From: an uncultured Desulfobacterales bacterium
GTDB lineage: Bacteria > Desulfobacterota > Desulfobacteria > Desulfobacterales > G020354645
DNA length: 17,662 nt
Assembly: GCA_947259865.1 (NCBI GenBank)
Contig: CAMYNZ010000163.1
Location: 1 to 17,662, forward strand
Direction of reading: 5' to 3'
The notes under the pieces are model-generated. The model was not told the DNA's origin and made no database searches. It saw only the letters and a program-made list of their open reading frames with translations. The position numbers were made by a program, and so were the translations under genes. Numbering within the stretch: the stretch's first letter is position 1; each line of letters opens with the position of its first letter. Below are positions 10,324-17,662 of the stretch, piece by piece.

Positions 10324-10953
10324 TTGAACCTGATTTTTCTTATGCGGGTGGTTGTCATTTATAAAAAAAGTCATCTGGTCATCATTGGAATTATACTGGT
10401 CTTATTGACCTATGCGCTGCCGGCTGATGCCGATATTTATATGTATATTGATAGAAGTGGTGTCATTCACTTTACCAATGTACCCACAAATTCAGAAACA
10501 GATTATCGAGTTTTTATCAAGGAAAAGCCCCGCAAAAATTTGGGACCGGATGCGGGCGTACAGTATGAGCACGATTTTGATCCTTATATCGCCGAAGCTG
10601 CTAAAAAACACGGCGTCTCTTTTCCGCTGGTAAAAGCAATTATCAAAGCCGAGTCGGATTTTAATCCCCGAGCAATATCAAGAAAAGGGGCCCTGGGCCT
10701 CATGCAGATTATGCCCGAGAACCTGGAAAGACTTCAAATCAGCGATCCCTTCGATCCCTGGGAAAATATCATGGGCGGTACGCGGTACTTTAAAATGATG
10801 CTGCAACGGTTTAAAGGAAAGTTACCGCTTTCCCTGGCGGCATATAATGCCGGTCCGACGGCGGTTGATCGCTATCAAAGTATTCCGCCTTTCAAGGAAA
10901 CCGAAAACTACATCGAAAAAGTCATGCGGTATTATTACTCTTATAAGTATTAG
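10324..10953 (+). CDS. Exported lytic transglycosylase (SLT domain with N-terminal DUF4124-like segment)
   Basis: This protein probably cleaves the peptidoglycan glycan strand non-hydrolytically in the periplasm. A signal peptide is visible: basic YKK, hydrophobic residues 17-32, and an ADA cleavage site near 36. A DUF4124-like stretch follows (DIYMYIDRSGVIHFTNVP, 37-54). The SLT catalytic domain spans about 85-205, with the expected acid Glu110 in IIKAESDFNPRAIS, then GALGLMQIMP (122-131) and LAAYNAGP (171-178). The longest frame begins at a TTG (10324). An ATG at 10342 removes six residues and keeps the signal peptide, so it is equally plausible; neither has a good Shine-Dalgarno sequence. 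A TATAAT at 10220-10225 in the 209-bp upstream gap is a possible -10 box, without a clear -35. The gene is convergent with glgB and appears to be a single-gene unit. Confidence 0.85.
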   Translation: MNLIFLMRVVVIYKKSHLVIIGIILVLLTYALPADADIYMYIDRSGVIHFTNVPTNSETDYRVFIKEKPRKNLGPDAGVQYEHDFDPYIAEAAKKHGVSFPLVKAIIKAESDFNPRAISRKGALGLMQIMPENLERLQISDPFDPWENIMGGTRYFKMMLQRFKGKLPLSLAAYNAGPTAVDRYQSIPPFKETENYIEKVMRYYYSYKY

Positions 10954-10986
10954 AATTCGATATCTCACGCCGGTTTGCAGCCTTTT

Positions 10987-13068
10987 TCACTCCCTCAATT
11001 CTTTGCCAGCCATCGTATTTTCAGAGGTAATTTCAAGAACCTGCGCGCTGCGGGAAGGCAGGTACAGACTCAGCGTCTGTTGGCCCGCAGCTCCGGACGG
11101 ATCAGCCAGGGTCGTATGGATCTGGTCCGGGGCTAAACGGCCATGACCCCCATATTGGGGAGCATCACTGTCAAATACCAAACAGTACCGACCCGGGGCA
11201 GCCCTGAACCGATAGTCGCTGAAGGATTGGTGGGGATGTAAATTAAATACAAACAACAGCCCGGATCTTTCAAAAGCGATGATTTTGTCCAGGGAATGCT
11301 CATAGACCAGACGGGGTTGCGATCCTTCCAGTAACCCCTTCCGCCGGGCCAGAGCGATCATCTCACGGTCAAAGCGTGCCATATAAGAGTATTTTAGGGT
11401 GGTGTCATCCACCAGGTGCCATTGCCGACGGGCGTAACCGTAAGACCAATTATTTCCCCGGCGCGGAAAATCGATCCATTCCGGGTGCCCGAATTCATTG
11501 CCCATAAAATTAAGATAGCCATTGCCGGCGGTGGCCATCGTGATCAAACGGATCATTTTCTGTAAGGCCACCCCCCGGTCCACTTTGATATTTTGATCCT
11601 CCGCACGCATATGGTCGTACATGTCTGAACCGATCAACCGGAAAATAATGGATTGATCCCCCACGAGGGCCTGGTCATGGGATTCTGCGTAACTGATGGT
11701 TTTTTCATCGCTGCGCCGATTGATCAGTTCATACCACAAATGACTTGTGGGCCAGTCTTCATCGGGTACCTCTTTGATCAGTTTAATCCATAAATCCGGA
11801 ATCCCCATGGCGAACCGATAGTCAAAGCCGTAGCCACCTCCATCCGCAGAAACCGCCAGGCCCGGCATGCCGCTGACGTCCTCGGCAATGGTTATTGCAT
11901 CCGGGCGGACACTGTGAATCAGTTGATTGGCCAGGGCCAGATAGGTGAGGGCATCCTCATCCACATTGTCCCCGTAATAATCGTCATAGGAGGTAAAGGC
12001 CTTACCCAGGCCGTGATCGTGGTAGAGCATACTTGTGACACCATCAAAACGAAACCCGTCCAGATGGTATTCGTCGAGCCAGAAACGGCAGTTGGATAAC
12101 AAAAAATGCAAGACCTGCAATTTTCCGTAGTCAAAGCAGCGCGAATCCCAGGCCGTATGAAATCCACGGGGTCCGTCATGGAAGTACTGGTGCAGGGTTC
12201 CGTCAAAACGGCTCAACCCCTCCACCTCATTGTTTACGGCATGGGAGTGAATGATATCCATGATAACAGACAAACCGGCGCGATGGGCCTCGTCAATTAA
12301 ATTTTTAAATGATGCGGGTGGACCGAAACGGGAAGAGGCGGCAAAGAAATTTGAAATCTGGTATCCGAAGGAGCCGTAATAGGGGTGTTCCTGAATGGCC
12401 ATTATCTGCAGCGTATTGTATCCGGCAGCGACGACCCGGGGCAAAACGTTGGCGCTAAACTCCTGATACGATCCAATCGTTTCGGCTTCCTGGGCCATGC
12501 CAATGTGGACTTCATAGATCAAAGGTGCCTGGGACGGGTTCTGATAATGCCGGTATTGCCATTGATAAGGGTGCGGGGGGCGCCAAACCTGGGCATTAAA
12601 TATCAATGTTTCCGGATCCTGCACCACGCGTCTGGCATAAGCGGGTATACGATCACCTTCTCCGCCGGGCCAGATGATGCGAAGTCGATAAAGATCTTCG
12701 TGTTTTAATGTTTGCGCCGGCATGCGAATTTCCCATACGCCGTCATCAAGGGGTGTCAGGGCAAACTCTTTTTTATTTTGCCAGCCGGTCATATCTCCAA
12801 CCAAAAATATTTGACTGGCGTTGGGCGCCCATTCGCGAAAGATCCATTGGTTGTCTACAAAATGAAGTCCAAAAAATTCGTGGCCGGCGGCAAAGTCAGC
12901 CAGGTTCATTTTATCCTGGGTAAGACGGCGCTGTGTTTGACCGATTTTTGATAAACGCCTTTTAATAATTTCGGCGTAGGGATTCAGATAGGGATCGTTG
13001 TCAATCAGGCTCTGAGCGGCCTGTTTAACACGATCCGTCTTTGAAAGGTCTGATTGTTTTTGAGACAT
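10987..13068 (-). CDS. glgB: 1,4-alpha-glucan branching enzyme, GH13, eukaryote-like subtype
   Basis: The enzyme introduces alpha-1,6 branches into glycogen. Numbered from the ATG at 13068 (693 residues), a CBM48-like domain covers about 55-145 (FREWAPNASQIFLVGDMTGW). A GH13 barrel follows with region I DIIHSHAVNN (about 271-280), region II GFRFDGVTSM (nucleophile Asp342), region III AEDVSGMP (acid/base Glu396) and region IV YAESHDQAL (Asp465). A C-terminal beta domain ends the protein. The strings DGFRFDGVTSMLYHDHG and SHDQALVGD are typical of the plant/animal-like branching enzyme subgroup rather than E. coli GlgB. A TTG at 13086 would add six residues. I prefer the ATG at 13068, preceded by a weak AAAAGAAAA. 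It lies 25 nt after glgA and is the last gene of a glgP-glgA-glgB cluster. No strong terminator is visible in the 33-bp gap to the convergent transglycosylase gene. Confidence 0.93.
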   Translation of the reverse strand: MSQKQSDLSKTDRVKQAAQSLIDNDPYLNPYAEIIKRRLSKIGQTQRRLTQDKMNLADFAAGHEFFGLHFVDNQWIFREWAPNASQIFLVGDMTGWQNKKEFALTPLDDGVWEIRMPAQTLKHEDLYRLRIIWPGGEGDRIPAYARRVVQDPETLIFNAQVWRPPHPYQWQYRHYQNPSQAPLIYEVHIGMAQEAETIGSYQEFSANVLPRVVAAGYNTLQIMAIQEHPYYGSFGYQISNFFAASSRFGPPASFKNLIDEAHRAGLSVIMDIIHSHAVNNEVEGLSRFDGTLHQYFHDGPRGFHTAWDSRCFDYGKLQVLHFLLSNCRFWLDEYHLDGFRFDGVTSMLYHDHGLGKAFTSYDDYYGDNVDEDALTYLALANQLIHSVRPDAITIAEDVSGMPGLAVSADGGGYGFDYRFAMGIPDLWIKLIKEVPDEDWPTSHLWYELINRRSDEKTISYAESHDQALVGDQSIIFRLIGSDMYDHMRAEDQNIKVDRGVALQKMIRLITMATAGNGYLNFMGNEFGHPEWIDFPRRGNNWSYGYARRQWHLVDDTTLKYSYMARFDREMIALARRKGLLEGSQPRLVYEHSLDKIIAFERSGLLFVFNLHPHQSFSDYRFRAAPGRYCLVFDSDAPQYGGHGRLAPDQIHTTLADPSGAAGQQTLSLYLPSRSAQVLEITSENTMAGKELRE

Positions 13069-13093
13069 GTTTTCTTTTAAATTCAATATGCTA

Positions 13094-14662
13094 TTAGATT
13101 TGGTTCTTCTCCACTTTAGTTGGATTGTCCAGACAAACCTTTTCGCTATCTGTATTTATCAGGGGTCGCTGCAGCATTTTTTCATACAGATCGATATACT
13201 GGCGCGCTGTATTGGCATGGGTAAAGCTGGCGGCACTTTCTTTCATGATGCGCCTTATCTGTTTGGATTTTATATTTTGCGGCGCGCTGTAAAAGTCCAT
13301 GGCCTGCTGGATGGCCCACCACAAACCATGCGCATCAAAATTCTTAAACAAAAAGCCGTTGCCGCTATTTTTATCAACATCCAGGTGATCGATCGTGTCA
13401 TGAATACCACCGGTATCGTGGGCAACCGGCAGGGTACCATAAATAGGGGCGATCATCTGCGGCAAACCGCAGGGTTCGAAACTTGAGGGCATCAGGATAA
13501 AATCAGCTGCAGCGTAGGCCAGGTGTTCCAGGCGCTCACTGAAATCATAAATGGCGACCCGTTTTTGCAATTCGTGAAAATTCACAATGTTTCTAAAAAC
13601 CATCTGGTAATCGCCGTTGGCCACAAAAACGATCTGCAAGTTCTGCTTCCAGTAATGGGAGATTACGCCATAAAAAATTTCAGCCAGCAGTTGACACCCC
13701 TTTTGAATCGGGTCAAGCCGTGAGGGCCAGAAGAAGATGGGTGCCCGATCGTCCGGGATCAATCCCAGTTTTTTTTGCAAAAAACGTTTGTTTGCTCTTT
13801 TTGCAGAAACATAATCTCTGGGCCCATAATTGCGTTTGAGATCCCGGTCTTCGGCTGGATTAAAAGATGGATCCGGTGCGTTGAGGATGCCGGCCGCACA
13901 ATCCGCCTGAACTTTATTGGCCAATTCCCGTCTGAGGGGCCCATACACGAAATCATGCTTGCCGTTGACAATCTCCGACAGAAACGTCGGGCTGACAACA
14001 TTTGCAAAGTGGGCTGCAAACACCCCGCTGGTCAGCAGATCCACCGGGTTGCTGTCACGGGATGCTTCATAGTTGTGGGCCATGTTCTCAAAATATAAAT
14101 TCTGCCAGAAATAGGCGGCATCAATTCCCCGGTCTTCAATATAGGCCAGGGTGGTTTTTATGGTGTGGGCATTGTGGATGGTAAAAAGGCAGGGAATGCC
14201 TATTTGTCGGGCCATGGCCGGTATCAACCCGGTCATCCAATCGTTGCAGTGGATTAAATCGGGCTGCACGTGGGGCACGATGTTGTTGATTACTTCCCGT
14301 TGAAATGCAAGGGAGAGTTTGATGTTTTCCTCTCCATAAAGAGAATATACCCGGTTGATGTAATAAAAGGCCCGGTCCTCAGCCAAATGGATGCGGTCAT
14401 CGGGCATTTTGCGCTGCATTCTGTTGGTTTCCTTTTTCAAAACAGGGGCCAGGCGATCGCTGAAAATGGCACGGTAATCCGGCAATGCTACGTGTACGTC
14501 AGCTCCCTGCTCAAAGAGGGCACTGATCAGGGCCGCTGAAACATCGGCAAGCCCGCCGGCTTTGGCCGTGAAAAAGGTCGCCAGGCCTCCCATGCGGTCC
14601 GGCAGATATGTGACTTCCGGGGTTACGATCAACACCCGGGGGTTGCAAGGCGTAGTGGACAT
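13094..14662 (-). CDS. glgA: Glycogen synthase, GT5 family
   Basis: The enzyme elongates alpha-1,4-glucan from a nucleotide-sugar donor, usually ADP-glucose in bacteria. The 522-residue protein has the two Rossmann domains of GT-B enzymes. The donor-site loop KAGGLADV is at 34-41, DLIHCNDWMTGL at 135-146, PSRLDPIQKG at 313-322 and SSFEPCGLPQM at 393-403, the last containing the catalytic Glu396. The N-terminus is longer than in E. coli GlgA: MGGLATFFTAKAGGLADV replaces the short stretch before KTGGLADV. The ATG at 14662 has GAGGGGA about nine bases upstream. The last codons (PTKVEKNQI) lie largely within a 22-bp repeat that also occurs upstream of glgP, so the C-terminal tail may be repeat-derived. 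The gene lies between glgP (102-bp gap) and glgB, implying co-expression. Confidence 0.94.
   Translation of the reverse strand: MSTTPCNPRVLIVTPEVTYLPDRMGGLATFFTAKAGGLADVSAALISALFEQGADVHVALPDYRAIFSDRLAPVLKKETNRMQRKMPDDRIHLAEDRAFYYINRVYSLYGEENIKLSLAFQREVINNIVPHVQPDLIHCNDWMTGLIPAMARQIGIPCLFTIHNAHTIKTTLAYIEDRGIDAAYFWQNLYFENMAHNYEASRDSNPVDLLTSGVFAAHFANVVSPTFLSEIVNGKHDFVYGPLRRELANKVQADCAAGILNAPDPSFNPAEDRDLKRNYGPRDYVSAKRANKRFLQKKLGLIPDDRAPIFFWPSRLDPIQKGCQLLAEIFYGVISHYWKQNLQIVFVANGDYQMVFRNIVNFHELQKRVAIYDFSERLEHLAYAAADFILMPSSFEPCGLPQMIAPIYGTLPVAHDTGGIHDTIDHLDVDKNSGNGFLFKNFDAHGLWWAIQQAMDFYSAPQNIKSKQIRRIMKESAASFTHANTARQYIDLYEKMLQRPLINTDSEKVCLDNPTKVEKNQI
13103..13124. repeat. 22-bp repeat, copy 1, inside the 3' end of glgA
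   Basis: Twenty-two bases here, with core TTCTTCTCCACTTTAGTTGG, recur exactly at 17517-17538. In this copy only one arm of the hairpin seen in copy 2 is present. On the minus strand it encodes most of the NPTKVEKN tail of GlgA, seven bases before the stop codon. Confidence 0.75.
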
Positions 14663-14764
14663 GATATGGGTCCCCTCAATTACTGCTGAGCCAGTTAAGT
14701 TATGCCATCCATCAAAAGTTTAACCAGGTTTGAATCAGCCAAAGCCGGCAATTTGCTATGGTCT

Positions 14765-17314
14765 TTAGGCCCATGTAAGCAGCCCGGGCGTTGATTTTAG
14801 GCGGTCGTCACCCCGCGGCGTAACCCGAACCGTAAAACCGAATCGCCCTGAACCCTTACAGATTAGGGAACAGCCGTACTGGAAATGACCGTTTTGGTGG
14901 TCTTCCAAAACGGTCATCGGTTCGCTGTCGCTGGCGTCCAGCTCTTCCAGAGATTTCAGACGTCCGTAATAGAGTTCAACATCGACCTCATCCGGCCGCA
15001 GTTCACCCAGGTGTACCGCCGACGTTACCTGAAAGGTCTCGTCCACCCAATAGGGGCCCGGATTTTGACTTACTGGAGACGTAATCGCAATATTCATCCA
15101 GAGTGAGCGCAGCCGTTTTATTTGATCGGCTAAATTTTTTGCCTCCGCGGCCTGGTTGTCCAGCAATGTATCAAAGCGTTCGGCCGCCGGTTTATAAAAA
15201 CGGTTCTCGTATTCCGATACCATGCGAAGGCTGCAAAACATTTCCATGGCCATTTTTATGGATGCCTTCATTTTTTCCAACCAGCAGCCCGGGAGATCGC
15301 CGTTTTTACGATCATAAAAACAGGGGATAACTTCGTTTTCCAGCACGTTGTAGAACGCCTGGCTTTCTACCGCATCCTGGTAAACGTGATCTTCATATTC
15401 CTCACCGTTTCCGATGCGCCAGCCTCTTTGCGCTGAATATCCCTCGCACCACCATCCATCCAGGATACTTACATTAAGCAAACCGTTAATGGCGGCTTTC
15501 ATACCGGATGTTCCGCAGGCCTCAAGGGGGCGCCGGGGAGTATTGAGCCACACGTCAGCACCCTGCAGCAGATGACGGGCCAGGTGCATGTCATAGTCTT
15601 CCAGAAAAAGGATCTTGTCGCGCACGGCCTTTTTGCCGGCGAATTGAAACAGCTTTTTTATCAGTTCTTTGCCCTCGTTGTCTTTCGGATGCGCTTTGCC
15701 GGCAAAGACGAATTGAACCGGGTATTTCTCCGAGTTAACAATCGATTCGAAGCGCTCGGGATCCTGCAAAATCAGATGTGCGCGCTTGTAGGTTGCAAAA
15801 CGCCGGGCGAAGGCGATGGTCAGCGTACCCGGGTCCAATGCCGATTCGACGGCTTCAATTATATTTCTGGGAGCATTGCGGCGCGTATACTGCTTGACCA
15901 ATTGCTCCCGACAGGTGCGCACCAGACGCGAGCGATTCATTTCATGAGCGCGCCATAATTCACCATCGTAAATACTGTCAATGCGTTTGATATTTTCAGG
16001 TTTGCGGGAACTCTTGTACCAGTCGGGCCCCAGATAACGGTCAAAAAGGTGGGCAAATTCCTGAGAAATAAACGAAGATATATGAACGCCGTTGGTGACA
16101 TGGGATATGGGGACTTCCTCCACGGGTCGTTCGGGCCAGACATGGGACCACATGCGCCGCGCTACGGATCCATGCAGCCGGCTGACCCCATTGCAATAGA
16201 CAGCCATGCGCAGCCCCAGGATAAACATGGATAGCGGGGCGTCCGCACCGGATTTGACCGGCTGGCCCCAGGATAATATTTCCCTTTCTTTGGTCCCCAG
16301 CATTTCCTCCAGCGGTTTTAGATACGGCCGCACCATTTCTGCCGGAAACTCGTCGTGGCCGGCGGCCACCGGGGTATGGGTGGTAAACACCGTGGTACGG
16401 GGAATAATTTCCTGGGCGGTTTTAAGATCAACCTGGTGGCTGGCCATTGATTGCGCCAGCCGCTCCAGGCTGGAAAAAGCGGAATGGCCCTCGTTCATAT
16501 GCAGAACTTTAACGTTGATTGCCATGGCCGTCAGTGCCCGCATACCCCCGATACCTAAAAGTATTTCCTGTGCCAAACGAATTTTGGGATCACCGGCATA
16601 GAGTCTTGCCGTGATTTCGCGATGAGCCGCTGGGTTTTCCAGGATATTGGTGTCCAGCAAATAAAGCGGGACACGGCCGATCATCATCTTCCAAACAATC
16701 GCCAGGATGGGTCCATCCGGGCCGTCAACCGAAATTTGCAAATCATTTCCGGCCGCATCTTTTACCCGATCAACCGGCAGGTCATAAAGACTGGTTTCCG
16801 GATAGGCTTCCTGTTGCCACCCATCGGGGTTAAGATACTGGCGAAAATACCCCCGGCGATACATCAGGCCCACACCTGTCAGCGGCAGGGCCAGGTTTGA
16901 AGCGGCCTTCAAGTGGTCACCCGCCAGGATACCGAGACCACCGGCAAACAACGGCAGGCTTTCATGAATACCGAACTCCATGGAGAAGTAGGCGATGGTA
17001 TCCTGGGGTCCAAAAGAAGGCTGCGGTTGTTTCACCGGATCGAGAATCCGACTTTTAAATTTTTCTTTGACGCCTTCCAGGTGCGCCAGGTAACCGTCGT
17101 CCTTTGCCAGATTTACGAAGCGCCGCTGGGGTATTTTTGACAGAAATGCGATGGGATTACGTCCGGATTCCACCCACAGGGGCGGATTAATCCGTCGAAA
17201 AAGTTCGATGGCATCTTTTTGCCAGCACCACCACATATTGCGCGATAGGACTTCAAGAAACTCAAGTTCCTTGGGTATATTTGGATATACCTGATATGTT
17301 TGAAAATTTTTCAT
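14765..17314 (-). CDS. glgP: Alpha-glucan (glycogen) phosphorylase, GT35
   Basis: The enzyme releases glucose-1-phosphate from glycogen using inorganic phosphate and a pyridoxal-phosphate cofactor. From the ATG at 17314 the protein has 849 residues, the length of the TIGR02094-type bacterial and archaeal phosphorylases. An N-terminal DUF3417-like domain covers about 8-118 (ELEFLEVLSRNMWWCWQKDA). The catalytic part contains YFSMEFGIHESLPLFAGGLG, HMNEGHSAF, SHVTNGVHISSF, FARRFATYKRAH and EACGTSGMKAAINGLLN, where Lys606 is the expected PLP-binding lysine. A beta-rich C-terminal domain ends in GLLTWA. An upstream TTG at 17425 would add 37 low-complexity residues without family resemblance. The ATG at 17314 has GAGGA at workable spacing; 17323 is a close alternative. 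A weak promoter-like pair on the minus strand (TTGATT at 17433-17428, 17-bp spacer, TATGTT at 17410-17405) could drive the glgP-glgA-glgB cluster. Confidence 0.93.
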   Translation of the reverse strand: MKNFQTYQVYPNIPKELEFLEVLSRNMWWCWQKDAIELFRRINPPLWVESGRNPIAFLSKIPQRRFVNLAKDDGYLAHLEGVKEKFKSRILDPVKQPQPSFGPQDTIAYFSMEFGIHESLPLFAGGLGILAGDHLKAASNLALPLTGVGLMYRRGYFRQYLNPDGWQQEAYPETSLYDLPVDRVKDAAGNDLQISVDGPDGPILAIVWKMMIGRVPLYLLDTNILENPAAHREITARLYAGDPKIRLAQEILLGIGGMRALTAMAINVKVLHMNEGHSAFSSLERLAQSMASHQVDLKTAQEIIPRTTVFTTHTPVAAGHDEFPAEMVRPYLKPLEEMLGTKEREILSWGQPVKSGADAPLSMFILGLRMAVYCNGVSRLHGSVARRMWSHVWPERPVEEVPISHVTNGVHISSFISQEFAHLFDRYLGPDWYKSSRKPENIKRIDSIYDGELWRAHEMNRSRLVRTCREQLVKQYTRRNAPRNIIEAVESALDPGTLTIAFARRFATYKRAHLILQDPERFESIVNSEKYPVQFVFAGKAHPKDNEGKELIKKLFQFAGKKAVRDKILFLEDYDMHLARHLLQGADVWLNTPRRPLEACGTSGMKAAINGLLNVSILDGWWCEGYSAQRGWRIGNGEEYEDHVYQDAVESQAFYNVLENEVIPCFYDRKNGDLPGCWLEKMKASIKMAMEMFCSLRMVSEYENRFYKPAAERFDTLLDNQAAEAKNLADQIKRLRSLWMNIAITSPVSQNPGPYWVDETFQVTSAVHLGELRPDEVDVELYYGRLKSLEELDASDSEPMTVLEDHQNGHFQYGCSLICKGSGRFGFTVRVTPRGDDRLKSTPGLLTWA

Positions 17315-17469
17315 ATGATCCATATCCTCGATATATATATTATCAATATTCGCCGGCTGACAGCCGGGCACAGGCAAATCTGCGACTGTTTGATTATGTC
17401 TGAGAACATATAGATTAAACCGCAAAAAATCAATTTATTATCCGCAAAAGAATAGCCCGGTTATGTTAG

Positions 17470-17490
17470 ACCCGCAATTGGGTTTTTTTT
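17470..17490 (+). terminator. Possible intrinsic terminator reading on the + strand
   Basis: ACCCG pairs with TGGGT (17470-17483, one G-T pair, 4-nt loop), followed directly by eight T residues (17483-17490). The form fits a weak intrinsic terminator for transcripts running rightward. No rightward gene ends here, so it could only limit antisense transcription over glgP. The stem is short and the call is tentative. Confidence 0.3.
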
Positions 17491-17516
17491 GAATTTTAAG
17501 GTAATTATCTTTTTTA

Positions 17517-17541
17517 GTTCTTCTCCACTTTAGTTGGAGAA
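17517..17541. repeat. 22-bp repeat, copy 2, with complete hairpin
   Basis: Bases 17517-17538 are identical to 13103-13124 at the 3' end of glgA. Here the repeat continues so that TTCTCCA (17521-17527) pairs with TGGAGAA (17535-17541) around a 7-nt loop. It starts a gene-free, repeat-rich stretch at the window end. Confidence 0.7.
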
Positions 17542-17543
17542 GA

Positions 17544-17576
17544 GGGTCCAAGGATTCCAGGGGTCAAGGATTCAAG
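17544..17576. repeat. Two-unit tandem repeat of GGGTCAAGGATTCAAG type
   Basis: GGGTCCAAGGATTCCAG (17544-17560) is followed without gap by GGGTCAAGGATTCAAG (17561-17576). The units differ by one indel and one substitution. Together with the adjacent hairpin this looks like a composite intergenic repeat rather than coding sequence. Confidence 0.65.
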
Positions 17577-17602
17577 GGTTTATAATCGAAGGAATAGATA
17601 CA

Positions 17603-17620
17603 ACAGATCTTCTTATCTGT
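17603..17620. repeat. Short perfect hairpin near the window end
   Basis: ACAGAT (17603-17608) pairs with ATCTGT (17615-17620) around CTTCTT. No T-run follows on either strand, so it is not a clear terminator. The remaining bases to 17662 show no gene that I can support. Confidence 0.4.
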
Positions 17621-17662
17621 GAAGTTAGACCGTATCTTCTCCTTTGGAAATTTTGCTCTTAA

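Noticed and set aside
10954..10986. Bidirectional terminator between the transglycosylase gene and glgB
   Set aside because: GCCGGTTTGCAGCCTTTTT has a T-run but no adequate stem before it.
17315..17425. 37-residue N-terminal extension of glgP from a TTG
   Set aside because: It has no family resemblance, and the ATG at 17314 has a better ribosome site and matches the usual phosphorylase N-terminus.

Overview
The window is chromosomal DNA from a Gram-negative bacterium. My best guess is a member of the Desulfobacterota (former Deltaproteobacteria, Desulfobacterales-like). This is inference from four things: a GyrB with the long insert typical of Gram-negative proteins, a methanogen-type thymidylate synthase, a PHP/EndoQ-UvrD fusion gene, and intergenic DNA full of short word-like repeats (GATGCTGG, GGGTCAAGGATTCAAG). 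No 16S rRNA or other decisive marker is present. No tRNA, rRNA, CRISPR array, transposase or phage gene was seen.

Layout. (1) 1-470 has no gene; it carries an imperfect inverted repeat of about 195 bp (219-413) just upstream of asnS. (2) 471-1853 (+) is asnS. (3) 1854-2061 is a convergent intergenic stretch with hairpins and GATGCTGG-type repeats. (4) 6423-2062 (-) is a replication and nucleotide operon, dnaN - gyrB - thymidylate synthase. dnaN and gyrB overlap by 4 nt, and gyrB and the synthase are separated by only 16 nt; recF is absent between dnaN and gyrB. (5) 6424-6780 is a very AT-rich divergent spacer with two inverted repeats. (6) 6781-10114 (+) is an EndoQ-type PHP nuclease fused to a UvrD/PcrA-type helicase. 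It is broken in this sequence at about 8278: the Walker A segment is missing and the frame shifts. (7) 10324-10953 (+) encodes a small exported lytic transglycosylase. (8) 17314-10987 (-) is a glycogen cluster, glgP - glgA - glgB. (9) 17426-17662 is a repeat-rich, gene-free end.

How the parts fit. dnaN (sliding clamp), gyrB (topoisomerase) and a dTMP synthase form one transcription unit for DNA replication and precursor supply. The divergent EndoQ-UvrD gene would encode a repair enzyme for deaminated bases. Its last five residues are QLKLF, close to the bacterial clamp-binding consensus QL[S/D]LF, so it may have acted on the clamp encoded next door. The glg cluster supplies both arms of glycogen metabolism: synthesis (GlgA, GlgB) and phosphorolysis (GlgP).

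The most important items to check are the apparent internal deletion in the EndoQ-UvrD gene (real decay or assembly error) and the AT-rich spacer beside dnaN as a possible origin. Next are a 22-bp repeat that supplies the last codons of glgA and recurs upstream of glgP, and the long inverted repeat upstream of asnS.
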